From contig NZ_LXYI01000008.1 of assembly GCF_001650875.1 (NCBI RefSeq), forward strand, positions 124,266-188,265: a stretch of 64,000 nucleotides of DNA, written 5' to 3'. This stretch comes from Sulfitobacter sp. EhC04. Its GTDB lineage: Bacteria; Pseudomonadota; Alphaproteobacteria; Rhodobacterales; Rhodobacteraceae. The notes beneath the pieces are model-generated. The model was not told the DNA's origin. It saw only the letters and a program-made list of their open reading frames with translations, and did not search any database. The first letter of the stretch is position 1, and each line of letters starts with the position of its first letter. The position numbers and the translations under genes are program-made. Shown here in pieces: positions 29,806 through 39,426 of this stretch.

Positions 29806-30053
29806 TTGCGCCTTCCCGCCCAAAGGCCGTCTAAAATCTCCGGTGTCGGGTCAGACAGCGACGAAAGCTGCGCGTCGACCCAACTATGCCCCAAAAGGCC
29901 CGATCAGTAATGGCATAGCCAGTTTAACAGGGAATTTCCATTCCAAGAATCAGCAAGTCCGGCAACTGTGGCCCGTTCACATCCTGCGCGCCGTTCCGAC
30001 ACCGGGGCATCCAGCAGCTGGAACCGCAGATATCCGTCACCGACTTTGAAAGG

Positions 30054-32297
30054 CTATCTGTCCAATGGGTTGGGCGGGGGAGAGGAACTGCCCGATCCGG
30101 TACTGCCACCGCCAAAGATGTCCTGAAGAACCTGGTCAATGATGTTGCCGGTTCCTTGATTGCCGCCCGTATTATCAACCGGGATCGGATCGGAGGCCAG
30201 CATCGGATCACCCTCACCCAAACCACTGGGCGCGACGGGGGGCGACATGGGCAGACCTTTCAGTTCGACACCTTCGTGCGCGCGGCTCATCGCCTCGCGC
30301 CAGATGTCGGTGGGCAGACCACCGCCGGTCACGCCTTTGAGCGGTGTGTTATCATCATAGCCCATCCAGACCCCGGCGACATAATCCGCCGAAAATCCGA
30401 TGAACCATGCATCCTTGGCCGCCGAGGTCGTGCCGGTTTTGCCGGCCAGCTCACGCCCGCCGAATTGTGCCCGCTTTCCGGTGCCGTCCGAAATCACCTT
30501 TTCCATCATATAGACCAGCTGCCGCGCCGCTTCTTCCTGAATGACCCGTTCACCAATACCGCCGCCAGTCCCCATCAGTGGCTCGGTGTCGCCCATCAGA
30601 CGCAGATCCACCAGCCCGTAGGGCGTTACCGAAGAGCCGCCGTTGAGAATGCCCGCATAAGCGCCGGTCATCTCGACCAGCGTGCTTTCCGACGCCCCGA
30701 GCGCAAGCGCAGGACCGGCAGCAAGGTCATTCTTGATCCCGAATTGATCGGCCACCCGGCTGACCAGATCGCGCCCGACGCTTTCCGAGATCTTTACCGC
30801 AGGAATGTTCAGCGAATCCTTCAAGGCATGGGTCAGCGTCACCGGGCCGACAAAGCGGTTGGTATAGTTCCGCGGACACCATTGGCCGGAACCGGGGATG
30901 TTCATGCAAAAAGGTTCATCCACAACGATGTCATTGGGCGAATATCCCAGATCAAGCGCGGCAGCGTAGACAAAGGGTTTGAAGGCGGACCCCGTCTGCC
31001 GCAGGGCCTGCGTGGCACGGTTGAAGGCCCCTGCCACCTTGGTCTTGCGCCCGCCCACCATGGCGCGCACCGCACCGTCTGCCGACATGATGATGACCGC
31101 CGCCTGCGCTGTCGAGCCTTCGCGGACCTTGTTTTCGAACACCCATTTCAGGCCTTCCTCGGCGGCCTTCTGGATGCCTTGATCCAGGGTGGTGCGGATG
31201 ATTACATCCTCGGTCGTGTTGCGGGTAAAGAACTCCGGCCCCGTGGACATGACCCAGTCTGCGAAATAGCCGCCCGCGCGGGCTTCTGCCGCTTCGGACA
31301 ATTCGGCCGGGTTCGCTGTGGCCGTTTCGGCCTCCTGCGGGGAAAGATACCCCTGCTCACGCATCAGCCGGATCACCGTCGCGGCCCGGTTCTGCGCCCG
31401 GTCGAGGTCGTTTGTCGGCGACAGGACCGAAGGCGAGGTCAGCAACCCGGCCAGCATCGCGGCCTCGGAAGGGTTGACCGCCGCCGCGGATTTGCCAAAG
31501 AACCGCTGCGCTGCGGCTTCTGCCCCATATGCACCACCGCCCATGTAGGCGCGATTGAGATAGATCGACAGGATATCGTTCTTGGAATACTTGACCTCCA
31601 TCGCCATGGCATAGAGCGCTTCCTTGGCCTTGCGCTGCAGGTTGCCTGCGCGGCAACCGGCCTCGTATTCCTTTTCAGTCTGGCCTGTCGAGGGGTCATA
31701 GGGTTCGCCCAGGCAGATCAGTTTGGCTGTCTGCTGGGTGATCGTCGAACCGCCGTGCCCGGAAAGCGGCCCACGCCCCTCGCTCAGGTTGATGCGCACA
31801 GCAGATGCAATGCCGCGCGGGCTGACGCCGAGATGGCGATAGAACCGCTTGTCCTCGGTCGCGACAACGGCGTTCTTGAGGTGCTTGGACACGCTGTCCG
31901 CCGTGACCACACCGCCAAACTGATCTCCGCGCCAGGCAAAGACATCGCCGTTGCGGTCCAGCAGGGTGACAGAGCCGCGCGCACGGCCATCCAGCAGCGC
32001 TTCCAGCGGTGGCAGTGTGGTATAGAAATAGCCTACAGCCAGCGCGAGGCACAGAATGGCAACCGCCGTCACACGCCAGGTGATCTTCCAGATCAGTCGC
32101 AGAATCCACGACACCAGCGCTGACAGCAGACCAATGATCCCGCCGCGACGGGGCTTCTTGGTCCGGGTCGGTTTGCGCCGCACCGGGGCCTTCTTTGCCG
32201 TCGGTTTCTTGGCGGGCGGTTTCGTCGCAGCCTTGCCTTTGGGCGGATAGCGCCTGTCCGCCACCAACGGGCGTTTACGTTTTGATGAATCACTCAT
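30054..32297 (-). CDS. class A penicillin-binding protein 1A
   Basis: The 747-residue protein has a very basic, Lys/Pro/Arg-rich cytoplasmic tail (residues 1-55), one membrane helix, a GT51 glycosyltransferase domain (ATEDKRFYRHLGV, then GGSTITQQTAKL) and a transpeptidase domain with SxxK in TGSAFKPFVY, SLN in KDSLNIPAVK and KTGTTSAAKDAWF. It polymerises and crosslinks peptidoglycan in the periplasm. The C-terminus is Gly/Ser/Pro-rich. ATG 32297 follows a purine-rich stretch; the frame is open a further 15 codons upstream. It stands alone. Confidence 0.95.
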   Translation of the reverse strand: MSDSSKRKRPLVADRRYPPKGKAATKPPAKKPTAKKAPVRRKPTRTKKPRRGGIIGLLSALVSWILRLIWKITWRVTAVAILCLALAVGYFYTTLPPLEALLDGRARGSVTLLDRNGDVFAWRGDQFGGVVTADSVSKHLKNAVVATEDKRFYRHLGVSPRGIASAVRINLSEGRGPLSGHGGSTITQQTAKLICLGEPYDPSTGQTEKEYEAGCRAGNLQRKAKEALYAMAMEVKYSKNDILSIYLNRAYMGGGAYGAEAAAQRFFGKSAAAVNPSEAAMLAGLLTSPSVLSPTNDLDRAQNRAATVIRLMREQGYLSPQEAETATANPAELSEAAEARAGGYFADWVMSTGPEFFTRNTTEDVIIRTTLDQGIQKAAEEGLKWVFENKVREGSTAQAAVIIMSADGAVRAMVGGRKTKVAGAFNRATQALRQTGSAFKPFVYAAALDLGYSPNDIVVDEPFCMNIPGSGQWCPRNYTNRFVGPVTLTHALKDSLNIPAVKISESVGRDLVSRVADQFGIKNDLAAGPALALGASESTLVEMTGAYAGILNGGSSVTPYGLVDLRLMGDTEPLMGTGGGIGERVIQEEAARQLVYMMEKVISDGTGKRAQFGGRELAGKTGTTSAAKDAWFIGFSADYVAGVWMGYDDNTPLKGVTGGGLPTDIWREAMSRAHEGVELKGLPMSPPVAPSGLGEGDPMLASDPIPVDNTGGNQGTGNIIDQVLQDIFGGGSTGSGSSSPPPNPLDR

Positions 32298-32299
32298 GA

Positions 32300-32893
<594 letters not shown>

Positions 32894-32922
32894 ACCTCCC
32901 CCTAGATCTGAGGAAACCCGAA

Positions 32923-34230
32923 ATGAACAAACTCAAGTATATCCCGCTGGCCACCGCGATTGCGTTGGTGCCCACGCTGGGGGCGGCCCAGGATGCGGAA
33001 TTTGCATCACTCGCCCAGACAACATTCATCTTCAACACCCTGCTGTTCCTGATCGGCGGCTTTCTGGTGTTCTGGATGGCCGCAGGCTTTGCCATGCTCG
33101 AAGCCGGGCTGGTCCGGTCCAAGAACGTCACCACACAGTTGACCAAAAACATGGGCCTCTTTGGCATCGCCGCGATCATGTATTGGCTGATCGGCTACAA
33201 CGTCATGTATCCCGGTGACGGCAACTGGATGATGGACGGCGTGCTTGGCACGATTTCCCCCAAGGACGTCAAAACGGAGATCGACGCAGGCGGCTATTCC
33301 AATGCTTCCGACTTTTTCTTTCAGTTGATGTTCTGCGCCACCACCGCCTCCATTGTTTCCGGCACACTGGCCGAACGTGTGAAACTGTGGCCCTTCCTGA
33401 TCTTCGTTGTCGTGCTGACCGGCCTCATCTACCCGATCGAGGCATCCTGGCAGTGGGGCGGCGGTTTCCTTTCCGCGATGGGCTTCTCTGACTTTGCGGG
33501 CTCCACACTGGTGCATGCCGCAGGTGGTTTTGCTGCTCTTGCCGGTGCTCTCATCCTGGGGCCGCGCATCGGCAAATACGCAAAGGACGGTCGCGTGGTC
33601 CCCATGCCGGGTTCGAGCCTTCCGCTGGCCACACTGGGTACGTTCATCCTGTGGATGGGCTGGTTCGGCTTCAACGGTGCATCCCAGCTCGCCATGGGCA
33701 CGCTGGAAGACGTCGATGCGGTTGCGCAGATCTTTGCCAACACCAACATGGCCGCAGCGGCCGGTGCGGTCGCGGCACTGATCCTGACACAGATCCTGTA
33801 CCGCAAGGTCGACCTGACGATGGTTCTGAACGGCGCACTTGCCGGTCTGGTCTCCATCACCGCTGGACCGCTCGATCCGACGCTCTTTGGCGCACTCTGG
33901 ATTGGCGCAGTGGGCGGTATCATCGTGGTCTTCGCGGTGCCGTTCCTTGACAAGCTCAAGATCGACGACGTGGTCGGTGCGATCCCGGTCCACCTGATCG
34001 CAGGTTTCTGGGGCACATTGGTGGTGCCGGTCTATACCGACGGGACATCCTTCGTGACACAGATCATCGGTTTTGTCGCCATCGGTGCCTTTGTCTTCAT
34101 CTCAAGCTTCATCGTCTTCAGCATCCTGAAAGCCGTGGTGGGCATCCGGGTGAGCGAAGAAGCGGAAATCCAGGGCCTTGATACCACCGAGTTGGGCATG
34201 GAAGCCTATCCGGAGTTCTCAAAGGGCTGA
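32923..34230 (+). CDS. amtB: ammonium transporter AmtB
   Basis: The 435-residue protein has a cleavable-looking signal peptide and about 11 transmembrane helices. The pore residues are recognisable: FWMAAGFAMLEAGLVRSKN near the start, the first pore His in STLVHAAGGFAALAGA and the second in AIPVHLIAGFWGTL. It conducts ammonium across the inner membrane and is gated by GlnK. The Shine-Dalgarno AGGAAA precedes the ATG. A textbook terminator follows. Confidence 0.96.
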   Translation: MNKLKYIPLATAIALVPTLGAAQDAEFASLAQTTFIFNTLLFLIGGFLVFWMAAGFAMLEAGLVRSKNVTTQLTKNMGLFGIAAIMYWLIGYNVMYPGDGNWMMDGVLGTISPKDVKTEIDAGGYSNASDFFFQLMFCATTASIVSGTLAERVKLWPFLIFVVVLTGLIYPIEASWQWGGGFLSAMGFSDFAGSTLVHAAGGFAALAGALILGPRIGKYAKDGRVVPMPGSSLPLATLGTFILWMGWFGFNGASQLAMGTLEDVDAVAQIFANTNMAAAAGAVAALILTQILYRKVDLTMVLNGALAGLVSITAGPLDPTLFGALWIGAVGGIIVVFAVPFLDKLKIDDVVGAIPVHLIAGFWGTLVVPVYTDGTSFVTQIIGFVAIGAFVFISSFIVFSILKAVVGIRVSEEAEIQGLDTTELGMEAYPEFSKG

Positions 34231-34254
34231 TCCCCCTCGAACCCTGTGGCAGCG

Positions 34255-34283
34255 AACCCGGCCTTTCGAGGCCGGGTTTTTTT
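34255..34283 (+). terminator. rho-independent terminator of glnK-amtB
   Basis: A perfect 10-bp stem, AACCCGGCCT and AGGCCGGGTT, with TTCG tetraloop is followed by a run of seven T residues. It lies 24 bp after the amtB stop. Confidence 0.95.
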
Positions 34284-34446
34284 ATGCCGCTTGCGCCAAT
34301 TGGCCCACCAGCCAAATCTGGCCGACCCGCGTTCATCAAGATCACCCTTTGGGAACCGCAACCATCCCTGCCGGGTTTCCATGTAGATCAGGCCGGACAC
34401 GCGATCACCGCGAACCGTACCTGACCTACCCTGAGAGGATGAGATC

Positions 34447-34629
34447 ATGGGTGAGATTGCAGACAAGACCAAAGGCAATGCCAACAAGGCCATCGGCGCC
34501 GCGAAATCCGCGGCGGGAAAAGCGACCGGAAATGACAAGCTGAGGGCCGAAGGCGAAGCCCAGAAGATCAAGGGTGACGCACAAAAGGCCAAGGGCGCGA
34601 TCAAAGGCGCATTCGGCAACAAGGTCTGA
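34447..34629 (+). CDS. CsbD-family stress protein
   Basis: The 60-residue, Lys/Ala/Gly-rich hydrophilic protein (MGEIADKTKGNANKAIG) matches the CsbD family over its full length, with the repeated KGxAxKAxG-like pattern. CsbD proteins are small general-stress proteins in bacteria; their molecular role is not known. It is a single gene with a GAGAGGATGA ribosome-binding region and is bracketed by strong terminators, which suggests independent regulation. Confidence 0.9.
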   Translation: MGEIADKTKGNANKAIGAAKSAAGKATGNDKLRAEGEAQKIKGDAQKAKGAIKGAFGNKV

Positions 34630-34658
34630 TCCCGCCGGTTTCCGGGATTGATTCATCC

Positions 34659-34694
34659 GGGGGCCCGCGCCGAATGATCGGCGCGGGCCCCTTT
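34659..34694. terminator. bidirectional terminator between csbD-like gene and tyrB
   Basis: A perfect 13-bp GC stem (GGGGCCCGCGCCG with its complement) encloses AATGAT and is followed by CTTT on the plus strand. It sits between two convergent genes and can serve both. Confidence 0.85.
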
Positions 34695-34704
34695 GATGTT
34701 ATTC

Positions 34705-35889
34705 TCAGATTCCGACGTCGATAATCGCGCGGGCAAGGATCGGCACCGTCTGCTGGTTCAGACCGGCAATGTTCATCCGGCTGTCACTCACCATATAGAC
34801 CCCATGTTTGGCACGCAGTTCCTCGACCTTGTCCGGCGTTGTACCAAGGCGCGAAAACATCCCGCGGTGCTGCGCAAGGAAACCGAAACGATCCGAGCCT
34901 GACAGGCGTTGCAATTCACCGGCAAGCTCGGTCCGCAGGTTCAGCATGGTGCCGCGCACGTCTTCCAACTCCTGCATCCAGTCCGCCCGCAGCGCCGCAT
35001 CATTCAGAATCGTCGTCACGATCCGCGCCCCGTGGTCCGGCGGGAAGCTGTAGTTCTGGCGGTTGAGAAACGCCAACGTATCCTGATTGAGTTTGCGCGC
35101 TGCCGGGTCGGCAGCAATGGCCATCAGAAGACCTGTCCGTTCCCGGTAGATCCCGAAGTTCTTTGAACAACTGGCGGCAATCAGGCATTCCGGCACCGCT
35201 GCCACGATCTTGCGCGTCGCGGCGGCGTCTTCGTTCAGCCCGTCGCCAAAGCCCTGATAGGCGATGTCGATCATTGGCGTGGCACCGGTTTCCTGCAACA
35301 CCTTGATCACGGCATCCCATTCGCTGGCGTTCAGGTTGGCCCCGGTCGGGTTGTGACAGCACCCGTGCAACAGGACCACGTCCCCCGCATGCGCTGCCTT
35401 GAGGTCCGCGATCATGCCGTCGAAATCAACGCCGCGCGTCTCATCGTCGAAATAGCGGTAATTCACCACCTCCATACCGAGGTATTTCAGGATCGACAGG
35501 TGGTTGGGCCAAGTCGGGTCCGACACAAACACCCGCGCATCGGGACGGGCCATCTGGATCAACTCAAACGCCTGACGCACCGCACCGGTGCCGCCTGGGG
35601 TCGCCGCCGCAGCCACGGTTTCACGCGCGACAGCCCCCGCCAGCACCAATTCGATCATCGCATCGGAAAAGGCCGGATCACCGACAAGCCCGGTATAGAC
35701 CTTGCTGTTCTGTGACTGCCAAATCTGCTGCTCTGCCGCCTTTACCGCCCGCATCACAGGGGTGAGGCCCGTCGCGTCCTTGTAGACGCCGACACCAAGG
35801 TCGATCTTGTTGTCTCGGGGGTCGTCGCGGTACATCTGCATCAGGGCAAGGATCTTGTCCGCAGGCTGGCTTTGTAGGGTTTCGAACAT
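34705..35889 (-). CDS. tyrB: aromatic amino acid/aspartate aminotransferase
   Basis: The 394-residue fold-type I enzyme is of the aspartate/aromatic aminotransferase subgroup Ia. It begins MFETLQSQPADKILAL; the PLP Lys is in AASCSKNFGIYRERTG near residue 246 and the substrate-binding Arg in VSDSRMNIAGL near the end. It interconverts aromatic or acidic amino acids with their oxo acids; aspartate aminotransferase activity is equally possible. It lies 1 bp after the sseA stop, so both are one operon. Confidence 0.93.
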   Translation of the reverse strand: MFETLQSQPADKILALMQMYRDDPRDNKIDLGVGVYKDATGLTPVMRAVKAAEQQIWQSQNSKVYTGLVGDPAFSDAMIELVLAGAVARETVAAAATPGGTGAVRQAFELIQMARPDARVFVSDPTWPNHLSILKYLGMEVVNYRYFDDETRGVDFDGMIADLKAAHAGDVVLLHGCCHNPTGANLNASEWDAVIKVLQETGATPMIDIAYQGFGDGLNEDAAATRKIVAAVPECLIAASCSKNFGIYRERTGLLMAIAADPAARKLNQDTLAFLNRQNYSFPPDHGARIVTTILNDAALRADWMQELEDVRGTMLNLRTELAGELQRLSGSDRFGFLAQHRGMFSRLGTTPDKVEELRAKHGVYMVSDSRMNIAGLNQQTVPILARAIIDVGI

Positions 35890-35890
35890 C

Positions 35891-36745
35891 TTATGCGTCT
35901 CCGGTAGCGATTGGCACGGTGGGGAACATCCCCCATTCCGCCCATGATCCATCATAAAGCGACCAAGTGGTCTGTCCCATGCGTTCTAGCGCCAGCGCCA
36001 GGATCGCGGCGGTGACACCCGATCCGCAGGTCGTGATCACCGGTTTCACGGGATCGACGCCCGCGGCCTCGAAGACTGCGCGCAGTGCCTCGGGGGCCTT
36101 CATGGTCTTGTCATCGTTCAACAGGGTCTCGTAATGCACATTGCGCGACCCCGGAATGTGGCCCGCGCGCAGCCCCTCGCGTGGTTCGGGCGCATCGCCA
36201 CGGAACCGGGCCGGGGGCCGGGCATCGACGATCTGCGGGTCCCCCAGCTTTGACGCCTGGGCCACCTGCGTGACATCCCGGACAAGCTGGTTTTGCAGGC
36301 GGACCGTCATGTGACGATCACGCGGAATTGGTGGCATGTCTTCTGTCGGCTGCCCTTCGGCCACCCATTTCGGCAAGCCGCCATCCAGCACAGCGACATT
36401 TTCCTGCCCCATAAGGCGGAACAGCCACCAGACCCGCGCAGCAGACAGCAGACCGGCCCCGTCATAGACCACCACCTGATGCCCGTCGCCCACGCCCATC
36501 GCGCGCATCCGCGACATGAATTTTTCAACCGGCGGTGCCATATGCGGCAAGTCAGAGCGCCCATCCGAAATTTCATCAATGTCGAAAAACCGGGCACCGG
36601 GAATATGGCCAGCGTCATATTCGGCCTTGGCGTCACGGCCAGCGTCCGGCAGATACCATGAGGCATCCAGCAACCGCAGGTCCGGGTCCTTGAGGTGCTT
36701 GGCCAGCCACGCGGTGGACACGAGCGTCTTGGGATCATCAACCAT
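35891..36745 (-). CDS. sseA: 3-mercaptopyruvate sulfurtransferase
   Basis: The 284-residue protein has two rhodanese domains. The active-site loop in the second is CGSGVTA, the mercaptopyruvate sulfurtransferase type rather than the thiosulfate type. It transfers sulfur from 3-mercaptopyruvate to thiols or cyanide. ATG 36745 (MVDDPKTLVS) was chosen from the family start; the upstream frame is not conserved-looking. tyrB follows after 1 bp; aminotransferases of that type can make 3-mercaptopyruvate from cysteine, so the pair may be a cysteine-degradation unit (inference). Confidence 0.94.
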   Translation of the reverse strand: MVDDPKTLVSTAWLAKHLKDPDLRLLDASWYLPDAGRDAKAEYDAGHIPGARFFDIDEISDGRSDLPHMAPPVEKFMSRMRAMGVGDGHQVVVYDGAGLLSAARVWWLFRLMGQENVAVLDGGLPKWVAEGQPTEDMPPIPRDRHMTVRLQNQLVRDVTQVAQASKLGDPQIVDARPPARFRGDAPEPREGLRAGHIPGSRNVHYETLLNDDKTMKAPEALRAVFEAAGVDPVKPVITTCGSGVTAAILALALERMGQTTWSLYDGSWAEWGMFPTVPIATGDA

Positions 36746-36829
36746 GGGCAGTCCTTCCAGAAAATGGCTCCATTCTTGCCTAGCCGCGCTGATGCAAACT
36801 GGCAAGAGCGCGCCCCGACGTTGGGTTGA

Positions 36830-37477
36830 TTAGGGGCGTTCCTGACCGGGAAACGGGTCAGTTTCCTGCAACAAAGCGCTGTCCGAAATGTCGGACCACC
36901 ACGCCGAGAGGTCAGGATAGTCCGCCAGGACCTCTGCCCCCGCCTTGACCCGCGTCAGATAGTCGATGACCGGGGCCAGATGCAGATCGGCAAGGGTCAA
37001 ACCCTGCGCGCGCAGCACCAGCCCTTCCGCCGCGATGGTATCGAGAAGCTTCAGGCCCGGCCTGCCTGCTGCGATGCCGGTCGCGACCTGATCGAAGTCA
37101 CCGGATTCGTTCATCAGCGGCGCATAGAACCCATTGGAGAACACCTGCCGGACAAGCGGCCAGTATAGGCTGGTATCCACAATGCCAAAGACCTGATCCA
37201 TCCGCGCCAGCGCCTGTGCGTCATTGGGCATAAGATGCCTGGCACCGCAGGTCCGCGCCAGATACCGCAGGATCGCCGCCGTTTCGGTCAGCGAAAAATC
37301 ACCGCGGCGCAGGACCGGCACCCGACCAAGCGGCGTGAAACGAACCAACGCGGGCGGATCGGTAAACGGGTCCACCTCGATATAGCTGGCCTGCAGGCCC
37401 ATTTCGATCAGGGCCATCCGGACGATCCGGGTGTAAACCGAATGCCGGAACCCGATCAGCGTGAACCCGTCAGCCAT
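36830..37477 (-). CDS. glutathione S-transferase family protein
   Basis: The 215-residue protein has the GST two-domain layout: an N-terminal thioredoxin-like domain with [18 protein letters not shown] and the cis-Pro/Glu-Thr region [20 protein letters not shown], then an all-helical domain with [16 protein letters not shown]. It likely conjugates or reduces a small electrophile with glutathione. Its start overlaps the smpB stop by 8 bp, so it is cotranscribed with smpB. Confidence 0.92.
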   Translation of the reverse strand: MADGFTLIGFRHSVYTRIVRMALIEMGLQASYIEVDPFTDPPALVRFTPLGRVPVLRRGDFSLTETAAILRYLARTCGARHLMPNDAQALARMDQVFGIVDTSLYWPLVRQVFSNGFYAPLMNESGDFDQVATGIAAGRPGLKLLDTIAAEGLVLRAQGLTLADLHLAPVIDYLTRVKAGAEVLADYPDLSAWWSDISDSALLQETDPFPGQERP

Positions 37478-37958
37478 GATCTTTGAGCAGACGCGCCTTT
37501 TGCCGCGACCAGTCGCGCTTTGCCGCAGTCTCGCGCTTGTCGTGATTCTTCTTGCCCTTGGCGACGCCGATCTTCAGCTTGGCCATGCCGCGATGGTTGA
37601 AATACATCACCAGCGGCACCAGCGTCATCCCCTTGCGCTGGGTGGCATTCCACAAATCCGCCATTTGCTTGCGCGAGACGAGCAGTTTGCGCCGCCGCCT
37701 TTCGTCATGCTGAAAGGTCTTGGCCTGCGCATAGGGCGCAACGTAGGAATTGACCAACCACAGCTCGCCCTCTTCAACCGCCGCATAGCTTTCCGCGATA
37801 TTCGCGCCGCCTTGGCGAAGGGACTTCACCTCCGACCCCTCCAGGATGAGACCGCATTCGATGTCTTCCTCGATAGCGTAATCATACCGCGCCCGGCGGT
37901 TTTCAGCGATCACCTTGTAATTGGGATCAGATTTCGTGGCGGTTTTGACCTGGGACAT
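37470..37958 (-). CDS. smpB: SsrA-binding protein SmpB
   Basis: The 162-residue protein matches Smp[21 protein letters not shown], then [19 protein letters not shown] and the Lys/Arg-rich C-terminal tail [17 protein letters not shown] that reads into the ribosomal mRNA channel. It binds tmRNA and starts trans-translation. The frame is open upstream, but ATG 37958 ([11 protein letters not shown]) fits the family start. The tmRNA gene is not recognised in this window. A GST gene overlaps its stop. Confidence 0.96.
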   Translation of the reverse strand: MSQVKTATKSDPNYKVIAENRRARYDYAIEEDIECGLILEGSEVKSLRQGGANIAESYAAVEEGELWLVNSYVAPYAQAKTFQHDERRRRKLLVSRKQMADLWNATQRKGMTLVPLVMYFNHRGMAKLKIGVAKGKKNHDKRETAAKRDWSRQKARLLKDHG

Positions 37959-38140
37959 GCAGGGAGATGTAGAGCGCGCCCCAAGCCAGCGCAAGGTTCG
38001 GCAACGGGCTTTCGCAGTTGTATTGTCCACAATACGGAAAACACCGATGGCATTGTCCACAACTTCGAGGAGAGTTCACCATATTTTCGCCAAATTCATG
38101 TGGCAGATAAAAGGCAGTAACGTGACGAAAAGGGGATGTC

Positions 38141-38821
38141 ATGCGTCTTATACTCGCCTTGGCGGGCCTTGCCCTGAGCCTGTCATTCAGCGGCCCTGCC
38201 AGCGCCGCTGAAAGAATGAATATCCTTGTCATGGGCGACAGCTTCATGACGTCGAACGGGTCCGAAAATGAATCCTTTCCGGACGTCCTGTCTGATCTGC
38301 TGCGCACAAAGATCAAAAGCACCGCCGTCGCCGGCGCGCGGCATCTCTACAACCTGCCCCTGACCGGCAGCCTTGGCATGAAAATCGCCAAGCAATACCG
38401 GGCCGGAAAGTGGGATTATGTGGTGATGAATGGCGGTGGCAACGACCTATGGATGGGGTGTGGCTGCGGAAAATGTACCCGCAAGATGGAAAAGCTGATC
38501 ACGGCGGACGGCAAGCGCGGCGCGATCCCTTCGACCGTGCTGCGCGCGCGCCGTGACGGTGCGCAGGTCATCTATGTCGGCTATTTGCGCAGCCCTGGCC
38601 GGGGGTCTCCGATCGAGGCCTGCAAACCCTTGGGCGATAAAATGGAAGCGCGGATTGCAAGACTGGCAGCGCTCGACCCAGGTTTTACCTTTGTCTCGCT
38701 CGCTGACATGGTGCCTTATGGCGACGGCAGCTTTCATGCGGCGGATATGATCCACCCCTCCGCCAAAGGGAGTGCCGCCGCAGCGCAGCGCGTCCTGGCA
38801 GCAATCTCTGGCGCGCACTAG
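38141..38821 (+). CDS. SGNH/GDSL-type secreted esterase
   Basis: The 226-residue precursor has a signal peptide ending near ASAAERM and an SGNH hydrolase core. Block I is VMGDSFM with nucleophile Ser, block III is NGGGNDLW with the oxyanion Asn, and block V is DMIHPS with catalytic Asp and His. It therefore hydrolyses an ester or thioester in the periplasm. A CGCGKCTRK Cys cluster is an unusual insertion after block III. The substrate is unknown. It is convergent with the DedA gene. Confidence 0.88.
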   Translation: MRLILALAGLALSLSFSGPASAAERMNILVMGDSFMTSNGSENESFPDVLSDLLRTKIKSTAVAGARHLYNLPLTGSLGMKIAKQYRAGKWDYVVMNGGGNDLWMGCGCGKCTRKMEKLITADGKRGAIPSTVLRARRDGAQVIYVGYLRSPGRGSPIEACKPLGDKMEARIARLAALDPGFTFVSLADMVPYGDGSFHAADMIHPSAKGSAAAAQRVLAAISGAH

Positions 38822-38822
38822 C

Positions 38823-39392
38823 CTATTGTCTGCGTTTCTGACCGCGGCGCAGATGATGTACCGCAAGCAGCACTGAAAGCGTGGCGGCAATGCCGCCGCC
38901 CCAGACAATGACGTGAGCATGGTGGATGTGGCCCAGCACCCGCGCCAGAATCGCGCCGACAAGGTGCCCGACCACGATATAGAACATTGCCCAAATTGCA
39001 GCGGAAGCAGCAGTGATCGCACCATAGCGGCGATAGGTGATCTGCGTCTGGGCCAATGCAAAGGGGAACAGTATCCGCATGCCGGGTATGAACCGGAACA
39101 ACGCGGCAAACCGGCCGGGCTGCGCTCTGATCTTGCCCATTACAGATGCAATCCGGCTGCCCGCCAATTGTCGCTGCACAAACAGATGAGCCCGGAACCG
39201 CCGCCCGAGCCAGAAAAACAGCGTATCCGCGACCCAGGCTCCCGACCCGATGGCCAGCAGAACCGGGACAAACGGCAACATATGCCGGTGCACCAGCGCG
39301 CCCCCGGTGATCGCAACGGATTCCCCTTCGACAAGACACCCAAGAAAAAGCGCCGGCACACCAAAATAGCTGACAAGGCTTTCCAGGCTCAT
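38823..39392 (-). CDS. DedA-family membrane protein
   Basis: The 189-residue protein is an integral membrane protein of the DedA/SNARE-associated family with roughly four to five helices. The conserved GRRFRAH and FIPGMRILFPFALAQT (the F/Y-x-R-hx-P/G-x-R block) are visible. DedA proteins are needed for membrane potential homeostasis and include polyprenyl-phosphate transporters; which role applies is unclear. It lies in tail-to-tail contact with the SGNH gene and 34 bp downstream of the sulfotransferase gene on the same strand. Confidence 0.9.
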   Translation of the reverse strand: MSLESLVSYFGVPALFLGCLVEGESVAITGGALVHRHMLPFVPVLLAIGSGAWVADTLFFWLGRRFRAHLFVQRQLAGSRIASVMGKIRAQPGRFAALFRFIPGMRILFPFALAQTQITYRRYGAITAASAAIWAMFYIVVGHLVGAILARVLGHIHHAHVIVWGGGIAATLSVLLAVHHLRRGQKRRQ

Positions 39393-39426
39393 GGCATCGC
39401 CCCTTGGGCAGGGCCAGCCATCGCCC

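Noticed and set aside
30156..32123. A 655-codon plus-strand frame
   Set aside because: It is wholly antisense to PBP1A, whose catalytic motifs are certain; long antisense frames are expected in GC-rich DNA.
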